Translations under genes and position numbers: made by a program | The notes under the pieces: generated by a model | Seen by the model: the letters and a program-made list of their open reading frames with translations, nothing else | What the model was told of the DNA's origin: nothing | The model's database searches: none | DNA from: an uncultured Clostridia bacterium | GTDB lineage: Bacteria; Bacillota; Clostridia; Christensenellales; Aristaeellaceae | NCBI GenBank assembly: GCA_934630705.1 | Contig: CAKTWP010000004.1 | Coordinates: 62,001 to 126,000, forward strand | Length of the DNA: 64,000 bases | Direction: 5' to 3' | Part shown: one piece after another, positions 52,104 to 61,114 of the stretch | How the letters are laid out: the number at the start of each line of letters is the position of its first letter | How positions within the stretch are numbered: position 1 is the first letter of the stretch

Positions 52104-52147
52104 AAAAAAGCCATGGAAGCAGCCGTGCGGCTTCTTCCATGGCTTTT
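52104..52147 (-). terminator. Strong hairpin terminator directly before rsgA
   Basis: AAAAGCCATGGAAG... (52106-52124) pairs with ...CTTCCATGGCTTTT (52129-52147); on the minus strand a T run follows (A run 52104-52109). It ends about 35 nt before the rsgA start, so it either ends the upstream operon or acts as an rsgA attenuator. Confidence 0.85.
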
Positions 52148-52390
52148 GGAAAAAACGCTTCAGGTTACTTGATTACAGGGCATTGCAAACAGACGGGAAC
52201 CATTCCCCTTTGCCTGCGCCCAGGATATGCAATTACCGGATCACAACCACAGATTCCATTTTCTTCATCATAACCACATATCCCCTTTCATCTGAAAAAA
52301 TCGAATCCGCCGCACCCGCCTGCCATTTTATATCCAGCCTCAGGCGCAATCAGACCCTTTATCGAAAGGCCGCCGATGGGGCCTCATCGA
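52148..52390 (-). other. 243-bp noncoding region upstream of rsgA
   Basis: No clear promoter was found for rsgA here. It holds a short reading frame MMKKMESVVVIR (52233-52271) without a good ribosome site, and a GGGAACCATTCCC palindrome near 52195-52207. Confidence 0.4.
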
Positions 52391-53095
52391 TCAAAGCACG
52401 ATCAGCAGCCGGCCGCAGGTTTCGCATTCCACCAGCTCGCCCGCCTTGATCTTGCGGGATACCGCAGAGGGAAGCGACATATTGCATCCGCCGCATTGAT
52501 CCCCATAGAGCTGCGCCAGCGGCGGCACGCTGCGGCGCTTGATGTTCTGATACCGATCCATCAGATCCTGCTCAATGCCCTTCGCCTTTTCGGCGGCCAC
52601 GGCCTTGAGCGCCGTCAGCTCCTTGCTCTTTTCCTGATATTCCGCGTCGTAATCCACCTTGAGCTTGTCAAATTCACCCTTGGCCTTGGCCGCGCGCACC
52701 TTCACATCGTGCTGCAGCCGTTCCCGGTCCCCCGCGTCTTTACGGATGCGGCGAATCTCCTGTTCATAGGTGGTCAGGTTATTCTGGAAGCGGCGCACAT
52801 CGGCAATGAACTGCTGGGTGCTTTCGCTGTCCTGAGGCGGGTCATTTTCGATCTTGGTCTGCAGAGATTTGAGCTGGTTTTCCGTCATGGCCACAGCATC
52901 CTTCAGCGCTTCCAGCCGGTCCGCCATAGCGGCCACCTCGCCGGTGATGCGCTTCATCACGTTCTGCTGCTCCAGCAAATAATCCCGATATTTCACCAGC
53001 TTCTGGCGGGTGGGCGAGCGCTTGATGGACGCCTCCATTTTATCGGCTTCCATATCCGCCTGCTGATAATCCCATAAAAGGTGCAACTGATCCAT
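52391..53095 (-). CDS. Coiled-coil protein with C-terminal zinc ribbon
   Basis: 234 residues: long coiled coil (about 10-175) followed by a C4 zinc ribbon (CGGCNMSLPS and CETCGRLLIV). This is the C4-type zinc-ribbon family (CT398-like) often beside nif3; it is proposed to bind nucleic acid or act in flagellar/secretion contexts elsewhere, but the role here is unknown. Last gene of the dnaG-rpoD-trmK-nif3 row. Confidence 0.85.
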   Translation of the reverse strand: MDQLHLLWDYQQADMEADKMEASIKRSPTRQKLVKYRDYLLEQQNVMKRITGEVAAMADRLEALKDAVAMTENQLKSLQTKIENDPPQDSESTQQFIADVRRFQNNLTTYEQEIRRIRKDAGDRERLQHDVKVRAAKAKGEFDKLKVDYDAEYQEKSKELTALKAVAAEKAKGIEQDLMDRYQNIKRRSVPPLAQLYGDQCGGCNMSLPSAVSRKIKAGELVECETCGRLLIVL

Positions 53096-53115
53096 GGAAA
53101 AAAGCCCTCCTTATC

Positions 53116-53871
53116 TTACACACGGCCAAACGGCACGCACGTGGATGGATAAACCTGTATCTTACATTGTACATCATCCAGCCGTTTTTGTAAATAGGCT
53201 GCCAAAAAGGGAACCAACGGCGCTTCGGTGCCGTAATGGCCGCCATCCAGCAGCACGAAATCATTCATCGCCGCGGCCAGTGCGTTATGATGGCGCACCT
53301 CGCCGGTGAGCAGCGCCTGCGCCCCCAGCGCTCTGGCTTCCTCCCAGCCCTCGTCATATGCACCGCCGCCAATAGCCAGCGTAGTAATCGTCCGATCCGG
53401 GCCGTAAAGCCGCACGGGAAACCGCAGCGCATCCGTGGCGTGTGCTTTCAGCGCGGACGCGATGAGGGGCGTTTTCAGCTCGCCAAGGAACAGATATTGC
53501 CCTGCCTGGCGCAGGTTTTCCAATCCCAGCAGCCGGGCGCAGCTGGCGCTGCCGCTCAGCTCCGTTTGATCCAGATTGGTGTGCACGCTGATCAGCGCCA
53601 TCTCCCGCCGCACCATTTCGCACACGATCCGGGCCTCGCAATCCTCTTCCACCAGATTTTTACGGGCATGGAAGAACAGCGGATGATGGGACACAATCAG
53701 CTCCGCGCCCAGCGCTTTTGCCTCCTCCACCACATCCAGCGTGGCGTCCAGCGCCACCAGCACCTTATGAACCGCCCTGTCACGCCGGCCGATCAGCAGG
53801 CCCACATTGTCAAAGTCCTCGGCCGTTTCAAAGGGCGCAACCGCCCGCAGGATATCCTCAACGGTCTGCAC
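53116..53871 (-). CDS. Nif3-like dinuclear metal-centre protein
   Basis: 251 residues. ELIVSHHPLFFHARKNL near residue 60 and NALAAAMNDFVLLDGGHYGTE near the end supply the metal ligands of the NIF3/YqfO family. The long PII-like insert of YqfO is absent. Biochemical role unsettled (GTP cyclohydrolase I type 2 is sometimes assigned). Overlaps trmK by 14 nt. Confidence 0.92.
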   Translation of the reverse strand: MQTVEDILRAVAPFETAEDFDNVGLLIGRRDRAVHKVLVALDATLDVVEEAKALGAELIVSHHPLFFHARKNLVEEDCEARIVCEMVRREMALISVHTNLDQTELSGSASCARLLGLENLRQAGQYLFLGELKTPLIASALKAHATDALRFPVRLYGPDRTITTLAIGGGAYDEGWEEARALGAQALLTGEVRHHNALAAAMNDFVLLDGGHYGTEAPLVPFLAAYLQKRLDDVQCKIQVYPSTCVPFGRV

Positions 53872-54523
53872 CGTCCCTCACACGTTCATATTCCTCCTTC
53901 AGCCATTGCAGCTGCCGCGCCGCCGCATCCGTCCGTTCGCAGGATGTCGCGCCGATCCGCCATTGCAGATAAGCGGGATAGCCCTCCGCACAGGATCGGC
54001 TCAGGCAGGGGCCCAGAAACAGCATTCGTTCATCCGCTTCCATCTTTCCGGGCACGGCACGCATCACCACATAAAACCGGCCGGCCGCCCGGGCGATTTC
54101 CTCCCGTTCCAGGGTATAATCCAGCCTATGCAGTGTTTCGCGCACCAGCGGCAGCTGGGTATGGGCGGACAGCACCAGCGCCGCGCCCTGCAGCTTTTCC
54201 CGGCCGGACAACAGAATTTTGGACAGGGTATGGCCGCCCATGCCCAAAATGGCAATGGCCTGCGTCTGCTGATGCAGCGCCGCCAGCCCATCCCCCACTT
54301 CAATGTCAGCCCGCTCGCTGAGTCCATGGAGTGCCAGCAGCCGTCTTGCCTTTTCCAGAGATTCCGCGCTGATATCCGCCACGCACATTCGTTTGCACCG
54401 GTCATTTGCCAGCAGATAACAAGATAACCGCCCGTGGTCGGCCCCGATATCGGCGCCGTAATCACAGGCGGGAAACATGGCTGCCGCGCGGGACAGCCGG
54501 TCGTCTAAGCTTGGCAGGCGCAT
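53858..54523 (-). CDS. trmK: tRNA (adenine22-N1)-methyltransferase
   Basis: 221 residues. DYGADIGADHGRLSCYLL is the SAM-binding loop and AIAILGMGGHTLSKIL a TrmK signature. It methylates A22 of tRNAs. The start codon abuts the rpoD stop. Confidence 0.93.
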   Translation of the reverse strand: MRLPSLDDRLSRAAAMFPACDYGADIGADHGRLSCYLLANDRCKRMCVADISAESLEKARRLLALHGLSERADIEVGDGLAALHQQTQAIAILGMGGHTLSKILLSGREKLQGAALVLSAHTQLPLVRETLHRLDYTLEREEIARAAGRFYVVMRAVPGKMEADERMLFLGPCLSRSCAEGYPAYLQWRIGATSCERTDAAARQLQWLKEEYERVRDGADR

Positions 54524-55608
54524 CAGTCCAGATAGTCCTTCAGCTTCTTGCTGCGGCTGGGATGACGCAGCTTGCGCAGGGCCTTGGCCTCGATCTGGCG
54601 GATGCGTTCACGGGTCACCTTGAATTCCTTGCCCACTTCCTCCAGCGTGCGCTGGTGGCCGTCATCCAGGCCAAACCGCAGCCGCAGCACCTTTTCCTCC
54701 CGGGGGGTCAGGGTATCCAGCACGTCCCAGAGCTGTTCCTTCATCAACGCATGGGAGGCGGCTTCGGCAGGGGCGGGGGCATTTTCATCCATCAGGAAAT
54801 CGCCCAGATGGCTGTCTTCTTCCTCGCCGATTGGCGTTTCCAGCGATACGGGCTCCTGAGCAATCTTGATGATCTCCCGCACCTTGCTTTCGCTGATGCC
54901 CATGGCCTTGGCGATTTCCTCGGGCGTGGGCTCCCGGCCATATTCCTGAAGCAGCTGCCGGGATACCCGGATCAGCTTATTGATGGTTTCCACCATATGC
55001 ACCGGGATACGAATGGTGCGGGCCTGATCCGCGATGGCACGGGTAATGGCCTGACGAATCCACCAGGTGGCGTAGGTGGAAAACTTATAGCCCTTGCGGT
55101 AATCGAATTTTTCCACGGCCTTAATCAGGCCCAGATTGCCTTCCTGAATCAGATCCAGAAAGAGCATGCCCCGGCCCACATAACGCTTGGCGATGGACAC
55201 CACCAGGCGCAGATTGGCCTCGGCCAGCTTTTTCTTGGCTTCCTCGTCGCCCTGCTCCATCCGCTGGGCGATTTCGATTTCTTCCTCCGCAGTCAAAAGG
55301 GGCACCCGGCCGATCTCCTTAAGATACATGCGCACGGGATCATCGATGCTGATGCCCTCGGTCATGCTGCTCAGATCCAGATTCTCCGGCAGGGGCTCAG
55401 TCTTTTCGGGCTCGGCATCCGCCTCGCCGCGGGTCACGTTAATGCCCATGCCTTCAAAGGTTTCCAAAATGTTATCAAACTGCTCAGGGTCGATTTCATA
55501 GTTGGCAAGTTTGGTAATGATTTCGTCGTACGTCAACGTGCCTTTTTTCTTGCCCAGTTCATAAAGTTCGTTCAGCTTCGCCTGTTTCACGTCCATCTGC
55601 GTGCTCAT
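54523..55608 (-). CDS. rpoD: Primary sigma factor, sigma-A
   Basis: 361 residues. A short region 1.1, then region 1.2/2 (MYLKEIGRVPLLTAEEEIE; FSTYATWWIRQAITRAI), region 3, and region 4 (TREEKVLRLRFGL-type block; VTRERIRQIEAKALRKLRHP). It lacks the non-conserved insert of proteobacterial RpoD. It directs transcription from the TTGACA/TATAAT promoters seen in this window. The start at 55608 has GAGGAG upstream. Confidence 0.97.
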   Translation of the reverse strand: MSTQMDVKQAKLNELYELGKKKGTLTYDEIITKLANYEIDPEQFDNILETFEGMGINVTRGEADAEPEKTEPLPENLDLSSMTEGISIDDPVRMYLKEIGRVPLLTAEEEIEIAQRMEQGDEEAKKKLAEANLRLVVSIAKRYVGRGMLFLDLIQEGNLGLIKAVEKFDYRKGYKFSTYATWWIRQAITRAIADQARTIRIPVHMVETINKLIRVSRQLLQEYGREPTPEEIAKAMGISESKVREIIKIAQEPVSLETPIGEEEDSHLGDFLMDENAPAPAEAASHALMKEQLWDVLDTLTPREEKVLRLRFGLDDGHQRTLEEVGKEFKVTRERIRQIEAKALRKLRHPSRSKKLKDYLD

Positions 55609-55631
55609 TGGGCGCCACTCCTCTCTTGCCG

Positions 55632-57392
55632 TCAGCGGCCCTGCTGCTTTAACCGGGCCAGTTCTTTGGAAAGCTCCGCCACCTCTTTCAGGGCGTTTGC
55701 CCGGGCAGAAGGATCCTGGGCGGAGCGCATCAGGTCTGTCATCGCCTGAATATCCTGCTGCAAATGCTGGATATGCAGATTGCGCAGGCAATCGCCCGCG
55801 ATAACGGCGGCATTTTCCCGTTCGTCATCGCTGAGCATGGTAAACACTTCTCCGGCGGCCTGACGGATTTCATCCGTTTCCGCGCCGGCCATAATATCGG
55901 CAGGCAGCTGGCCGGAAAGCAGCCGCTGCGCAATGCCGCGCAGGATTTCATCGCTGAAATCCTCGGTTTTCGCCATCCCGGGCGGCAGCTTGCCCGTGGC
56001 CAGCAGGGCCAGCATGGTCTGCTCCGCCCGATAGCCTTCGGGCAAACGGGTGCGCTTTGGGGATAAGGTTTCCCGCAAAGGCTCCGGTTTATGCTGCTGC
56101 CCCACGCTTTCGGGCGAAACGCCGATCTGCGCCAGCAGCACTTCCTTTGTAAACCCCGTCTGCACGGAAAGCAGCTCCAGATAATTTTCCAGCTCCACCG
56201 GCTCGCGCACCTTGCGCAGCAGCGCCGCGCAGCCCTTGGCGTATTCCGTGCGGCCTTCCTGGGTTTCCAGATCGTTTTTCAGCCGCAATCGCTGCATTTG
56301 ATAGCTCACCGCGGACATGGGCTGCAGCGCCTGAAAGGCTTCCAGCCCCCGCTGACGGATAAATTCATCCGGATCCAGCCCATCCGGGAAATACAGCACC
56401 TTGGCCGGCACGGCTTCGGTTTCAAAAATGCCCAGTGCCCGCTCGATGGCGTGCTGGCCGGCTTCGTCCCCATCATAGGCCACCCAGACCTCCGGGGCAA
56501 AGCGCTTGAGCAGCCGGGCCTGTTCATTGGTCAGAGATGTGCCCAGCGTGGCCACCGCCCCGCTCACCCCGGCCTGGGTAATGGCCACCACGTCCATATA
56601 GCCTTCCACCAGCACAATCCGCTTCAGTTCCCGGAGCTTGCGCACCAGATTGATGGCGTAAACGCCCTTGCGTTTGTTGAAAACCGGGGTATCGGACGTG
56701 TTCAGATATTTGGGCTTGGCATCGCCCATGGCCCGGCCGCCAAACCCCAGCACGTTATTTTGCTGATCAATGATGGGAAACATGGCGCGATTGCGGAACA
56801 TGTCGAAGGCATGATCCCCCTTCACCACCGAAAGCCCGGCCTGGCTCAGCTCCTGCATGGTATAGCCCTTGCCCATCAAAAACGCGGTCAGATCATCCCA
56901 GCGATCCACCGACGCGCCCAGGCCGAACCGGCGGATAATCCCGTCATCCAGCCCGCGGCCATGGAGATAATCCAGAATGGCCTTGCCCTCCGGCTGCCAG
57001 AGCCGGTCATGATAAAAGCGGGCGGCCTCCCGGTTGGCGGCCAGCAGCCGTTCCCGCTGGCTGCGGCGGCGTTCATAGTCCGGATCGTCCTCCATTTCGG
57101 GGAGCGGCATATGCATTCTGTCCGCCAGCAGCTTCACGGCCTCGATAAACGAGCACCGCTCCATCTCCATCACGAACTGCACCACGTTGCCTCCGGCCTT
57201 GCAGCCGAAGCAGTAATACAGATTCAGATCGGCGTTCACGGAGAAGGAAGGGGTTTTCTCATGATGGAAGGGGCAAAGGCCCCAATATCTGCGCCCATCC
57301 TTTTTCAGCGGCAGATAACCGGAAACGACAGATACGATATCCGCTCGGGCATACAATTCATCCAGCCATGCCGCCGGAATGCGTCCTGCCAT
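55632..57392 (-). CDS. dnaG: DNA primase
   Basis: 586 residues. CHC2 zinc finger (CPFHHEKTPSFSVNADLN, then YYCFGCKAGG) near residue 40, TOPRIM domain with VEGYMDVVAITQAGV and VAYDGDEAGQHA near 260-310, and a C-terminal DnaB-binding domain. It makes primers for replication. The start at 57392 has AAGGGAGG. Lies 23 bp before rpoD. Confidence 0.97.
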   Translation of the reverse strand: MAGRIPAAWLDELYARADIVSVVSGYLPLKKDGRRYWGLCPFHHEKTPSFSVNADLNLYYCFGCKAGGNVVQFVMEMERCSFIEAVKLLADRMHMPLPEMEDDPDYERRRSQRERLLAANREAARFYHDRLWQPEGKAILDYLHGRGLDDGIIRRFGLGASVDRWDDLTAFLMGKGYTMQELSQAGLSVVKGDHAFDMFRNRAMFPIIDQQNNVLGFGGRAMGDAKPKYLNTSDTPVFNKRKGVYAINLVRKLRELKRIVLVEGYMDVVAITQAGVSGAVATLGTSLTNEQARLLKRFAPEVWVAYDGDEAGQHAIERALGIFETEAVPAKVLYFPDGLDPDEFIRQRGLEAFQALQPMSAVSYQMQRLRLKNDLETQEGRTEYAKGCAALLRKVREPVELENYLELLSVQTGFTKEVLLAQIGVSPESVGQQHKPEPLRETLSPKRTRLPEGYRAEQTMLALLATGKLPPGMAKTEDFSDEILRGIAQRLLSGQLPADIMAGAETDEIRQAAGEVFTMLSDDERENAAVIAGDCLRNLHIQHLQQDIQAMTDLMRSAQDPSARANALKEVAELSKELARLKQQGR

Positions 57393-57471
57393 TCCCGTCC
57401 CTCCCTTCATGGGTGGCATAATTCGCGGTCAAGCGTCATTTTCCTGCAAAAAAACTGATTTTTTGCGGATT

Positions 57472-58473
57472 TCAAAGCACCGGGAAGGATGCGGGAATGA
57501 ACAGCTGCTGATAGGTGCGCAGGGCGTAGCGGTCGGTCATGCAGGCCAGAAAATCCGTCACGGCCCGCTCCGTGCCGTCCCGATAGGAAATCTGCACATA
57601 TTCCAGCGGCATCTCTCCGGGGTGCGCCATGTAGTATGCGAAAAGCTCATTGATCACATGGGTACACTTTTCTTCTTCCGCTTTCCGCCATTCATCCATA
57701 TACACTTTTTCAAACAGGAACCGGCGCATTTCATCGCTGGCGTCCTGAATGGCCGGGCTCATCCGCACAAAATCATGCCCCCGGCTTTCCCGGACAATGT
57801 CGGAAATCATCGTATCTATCCGCTGGCCGTGGGTTTCCCCCAGCACCCGGATCAGCTCATGAGGCAGTTCAAATTCCCGAAGCACCCCGGCGCGGATGGC
57901 GTCGTCGATATCGTGGTTAATATAGGCGATCCGGTCTGCCCGGGCCACGCAGGCGCCCTCCAGCGTGGCGGGCTTAAGCGCACCGGAATGGTTCAGAATC
58001 CCGTCCCGCACCTCCCAGGTCAGGTTCAGCCCCTCGCCCCCTTCCAGCACCTCCACCACCCGCAGGCTCTGCTCATTATGGCGAAAGCCATCGGCGGTCA
58101 GTTTGTTCAAAGCGCGTTCACCGCAATGGCCAAAGGGCGTATGTCCCAGATCGTGGCCCAAAGCGATGGCCTCGGCCAAATCCTCATTCAATCGCAGGCA
58201 GCGGGCCAGCGTCCGCGCCACCTGCGCCACTTCCAGCGTGTGGGTCAGCCGGGTGCGATAATGATCCCCTTCCGGCGCAATAAACACCTGGGTTTTGAAT
58301 TTCAGGCGGCGAAAGCTCTTGCAATGGAGGATGCGGTCCCGATCCCGCTGAAATTCCGTGCGCAGCGGACAGGGCGGCATCGGCTGCTCCCGGCCTCTGG
58401 TATCCGCGCTGCATACGGCAAAGGACGACAGCCAGTTCCGTTCTCTGGCCTCCAGTTCTTCGCGAATGGTCAT
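57472..58473 (-). CDS. dgt: Deoxyguanosinetriphosphate triphosphohydrolase-like protein
   Basis: 333 residues. HD-domain signature RLTHTLEVAQVARTLARCL and IALGHDLGHTPFGHCGE with the metal-binding His/Asp. It hydrolyses dNTPs to nucleosides and triphosphate. The start at 58473 is preceded by AAGGAAGGGG. It precedes dnaG, as in other Clostridia. Confidence 0.93.
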   Translation of the reverse strand: MTIREELEARERNWLSSFAVCSADTRGREQPMPPCPLRTEFQRDRDRILHCKSFRRLKFKTQVFIAPEGDHYRTRLTHTLEVAQVARTLARCLRLNEDLAEAIALGHDLGHTPFGHCGERALNKLTADGFRHNEQSLRVVEVLEGGEGLNLTWEVRDGILNHSGALKPATLEGACVARADRIAYINHDIDDAIRAGVLREFELPHELIRVLGETHGQRIDTMISDIVRESRGHDFVRMSPAIQDASDEMRRFLFEKVYMDEWRKAEEEKCTHVINELFAYYMAHPGEMPLEYVQISYRDGTERAVTDFLACMTDRYALRTYQQLFIPASFPVL

Positions 58474-58560
58474 ATCCCGCACCCCTTCCTTTCTATGATC
58501 GTATATACCACGCGGAAGCAATAAATCCTTTTTTTCGATGGAAGACCCCCGAAAAAGCGC

Positions 58561-58591
58561 ACAAAAACAGGCGTGAATCTCTCCACGCCTG
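58561..58591 (-). terminator. Terminator of the rubrerythrin gene
   Basis: ACAGGCGTG (58567-58575) pairs with CACGCCTGT; on the minus strand a T tract follows (A-rich 58561-58567). Confidence 0.85.
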
Positions 58592-58616
58592 TCCAGCGAT
58601 TATGCGTTTGTCTCCT

Positions 58617-59156
58617 TCAGTAATTCTCAGCCCGCACTTCGAAATACGCCTGCGGATGGGCGCACACTGGACAGATTTCCGGCGCTTTTTCGCCCACCAT
58701 GATATGCCCGCAATTGCGGCATTCCCAAACCTTCACTTCGCTCTTGGCGAACACCTGCTGCGCCTCCACATTATGCAGCAGCGCCCGGTAGCGTTCCTCA
58801 TGCTTGCGTTCGATGGCGGCTACCATGCGGAACTTGGCCGCCAGCTCCGGGAAGCCTTCCGCTTCGGCGGTCTTGGCAAAGCCATCGTACATATCCGTCC
58901 ATTCATAGTTTTCCCCGTCCGCAGCGGAAACCAGGTTTTCGGCGGTAGAGCCGATGCCGTTGAGCTCCTTGAACCACATCTTGGCGTGCTCTTTTTCATT
59001 GTCCGCGGTTTTCAGAAACAGATCCGCAATCTGCTCAAAGCCGTCCTTTTTGGCCTTAGACGCAAAATAGGTATACTTGTTCCGGGCCTGGGATTCGCCG
59101 GAAAATGCTTCCCGCAGGTTCTTTTCGGTTTGCGTGCCCGCATACTTGTTCGCCAT
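58617..59156 (-). CDS. rbr: Rubrerythrin
   Basis: 179 residues. Ferritin-like diiron domain (EAFSGESQARNKYTYFAS; EKEHAKMWFKEL; ERKHEERYRALL supply the ligands), then a C-terminal rubredoxin-like iron site (CRNCG and CPVC). It reduces hydrogen peroxide in anaerobes, pointing to a strictly anaerobic life style. Confidence 0.96.
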   Translation of the reverse strand: MANKYAGTQTEKNLREAFSGESQARNKYTYFASKAKKDGFEQIADLFLKTADNEKEHAKMWFKELNGIGSTAENLVSAADGENYEWTDMYDGFAKTAEAEGFPELAAKFRMVAAIERKHEERYRALLHNVEAQQVFAKSEVKVWECRNCGHIMVGEKAPEICPVCAHPQAYFEVRAENY

Positions 59157-59202
59157 CTGTCTTTTCTCCCTTCATTTTCGCGCAGAAGCGCTTTGGCCCT
59201 GC

Positions 59203-60090
59203 TTATTCTATGTTCGCCGAATCGGATTCCAAAAATGCTCCCCGAGCATGAAAGATCATAAAAGAGGAAAACTTCGCCGCTCCGGCCACATCCTTATTGG
59301 CCAGCGATACCAGCCCCGGCTGCAGGATATTCAGCTTACGGCTGTTATTGGTTTTATATTCCTCCCGGCACAAAGGATCCAGCACATACAGATAATCCGC
59401 ATCCACATGCGCCAGCACCACATAATGCCCCGTATTGGTAAACACGCCGCCCTTGGAGGCCAGCGCCACCACCGCCGCGCCGCTTTGGAGCGCCCCAATG
59501 GCCTCGTCATAGCGCTTGGTCACGCGGTAATGCAGGCCATACGCCTGGGCGATGTTTTCCCCCAGCGCATTGGAGGTGCCCACATTGCTGTTCCGCGTCA
59601 CCTGGCCCAGGGTGTTATTCCCGGCGGCATAATCCCCCAGCACCAGCGGCAGGAAACGGACGAAATCCCGCTGGGATGTAAGGATATACCGGGCATGGGC
59701 GCGGAAGCAATGGCTTTTATTCAGCGAGCAGGCGCACAACGAATAGCTGCGCTTGGCCAGACGGGTAATAGAGGAGAGCTGCTCTGGGGGCACCAGCTGA
59801 GCCACCGCCATGGCGATGGCCGCAGGGCCGCAGCCGGAATCCCGGAAGGGACGGCTGTTTTTCACATTGGCATGCTCATAAATCAAGCCGCCCCAGAGCC
59901 CGTCATTCTGGGCGTAATAGCGCATCGTCCCCTTGCCCGGCACCTCCACCAGCCCGGAAACGGTTTCCTGCCCGGCGAAGAACGCCTCGGTGGACAGCAG
60001 CGTATCCGCCCATGCAAAAGGCGCGCTTCCCCACAGAAAAACGCAGATGATGATGCAAATCAGCATTGGTTTTCCGCGAAAAGCGCGCAT
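59203..60090 (-). CDS. Exported papain-like (C39-type) cysteine peptidase-like protein
   Basis: 295 residues. Signal peptide ending PFAWA before DTLLS. DSGCGPAAIAMAVAQL has the presumed catalytic Cys, and NTGHYVVLAHVDADYLYVLDP the His and Asp, of peptidase_C39_2. No transporter domain. Substrate unknown. Confidence 0.8.
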   Translation of the reverse strand: MRAFRGKPMLICIIICVFLWGSAPFAWADTLLSTEAFFAGQETVSGLVEVPGKGTMRYYAQNDGLWGGLIYEHANVKNSRPFRDSGCGPAAIAMAVAQLVPPEQLSSITRLAKRSYSLCACSLNKSHCFRAHARYILTSQRDFVRFLPLVLGDYAAGNNTLGQVTRNSNVGTSNALGENIAQAYGLHYRVTKRYDEAIGALQSGAAVVALASKGGVFTNTGHYVVLAHVDADYLYVLDPLCREEYKTNNSRKLNILQPGLVSLANKDVAGAAKFSSFMIFHARGAFLESDSANIE

Positions 60091-60128
60091 CTTTTGAATC
60101 CTTTCCCGCTCCGAAAAGCGAAAACGAA

Positions 60129-60878
60129 TTATTCTTCTTCCTCTTCTTCGGGCAGCTCGGCGTTGTGATACACTTCGCTCACATCGTCGTTATCCTCCAG
60201 CATGTCCAGCAGCTTCTGCACCTTGTTCAGCGTATCCGCATCGGCAATCGCCACCGTGTTCTGAGGAATCATCTGCTTATCAGCAGACAGGAAGGAGAAG
60301 CCGGCCTTTTCCAGGTTTTCCCGCACAGCGGAGAAATCGCCGGGCGCGGTGATAACCTCGAAGGCATCCTCATCGTCCATCTTCACATCTTCCGCGCCGC
60401 AGTCCAGCGCCTGCATCATGAACTCATCCTCGTCCATGCCGGGCTCCCGCTCAATCACGATCACGCCCTTGTTGTCGAACATGTAGCTCACAGAACCAGG
60501 CGTGCCCAGAGAGCCGCCGTTCTTATCGAAGATATGGCGGATATCGCTGGAAGTACGGTTGCGGTTATCGGTAACGATTTCCACGATAATGGCCACGCCG
60601 CCGGGAGCATAGCCTTCATAGGTGATTTCTTCATAATTGGCGCCCGTGCCTTCGCCGGCGGCCTTCTTGATGCTGCGCTGGATGTTATCGTTAGGCATGT
60701 TGTTGGCCTTTGCCTTGGCGATGATATCCTTGAGCTTGCTGTTGGATTCGGGGTTCGCGCCGCCTTCGCGCACGGCGATGGCGATTTCACGGCCGATCTT
60801 GGTGAAAATCTTGCCGCGCGCCGCGTCGGTCTTGCCTTTTTTGGCCTGGATATTGTGCCACTTGGAATGTCCGGACAT
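60129..60878 (-). CDS. yebC: YebC/PmpR family regulatory/translation factor
   Basis: 249 residues starting MSGHSKWHNIQAKKGK, the invariant family opening; GYAPGGVAIIVEIVTDNRNR is the second signature. YebC proteins act as transcription regulators or help ribosomes at proline stretches. GGGAGGG precedes the ATG; the upstream frame extension is not YebC-like. Confidence 0.96.
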   Translation of the reverse strand: MSGHSKWHNIQAKKGKTDAARGKIFTKIGREIAIAVREGGANPESNSKLKDIIAKAKANNMPNDNIQRSIKKAAGEGTGANYEEITYEGYAPGGVAIIVEIVTDNRNRTSSDIRHIFDKNGGSLGTPGSVSYMFDNKGVIVIEREPGMDEDEFMMQALDCGAEDVKMDDEDAFEVITAPGDFSAVRENLEKAGFSFLSADKQMIPQNTVAIADADTLNKVQKLLDMLEDNDDVSEVYHNAELPEEEEEE

Positions 60879-60924
60879 GGTAAAAATCCCTCCCATAGGA
60901 ATTGCATCATAATTTGAACAATTT

Positions 60925-60953
60925 ATTATAGCATAGTTCTTGTGCCGCGTCAA
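60925..60953 (-). promoter_or_regulatory. Promoter of yebC
   Basis: On the minus strand TTGACG (60948-60953), 17-bp spacer, TATAAT (60925-60930). Confidence 0.8.
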
Positions 60954-61024
60954 ATCCCCGTGCGCATTTTCCGCTCTTTTTTTCTGTTTTCCTGTAAACT
61001 TCCCCGAATCGGCATACATTTCCA

Positions 61025-61053
61025 TGGACAAACAGCGGAAAGTATGGTACACT
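61025..61053 (+). promoter_or_regulatory. Promoter of the spoIID-like gene
   Basis: TGGACA (61025-61030), 17-bp spacer, TACACT (61048-61053). It looks like a sigma-A rather than a sporulation (sigma-E) promoter. Confidence 0.65.
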
Positions 61054-61114
61054 CTGAATGATTACGAAAGTATTAAGATTTTGTTGAGATTTACTGGTTT
61101 GGAGGAAATTCCTG

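Noticed and set aside
52233..52271. Leader peptide MMKKMESVVVIR before rsgA
   Set aside because: The Val/Ile run recalls ilv attenuators, but rsgA is not a branched-chain gene and the ribosome site is poor; kept only as part of the leader observation.
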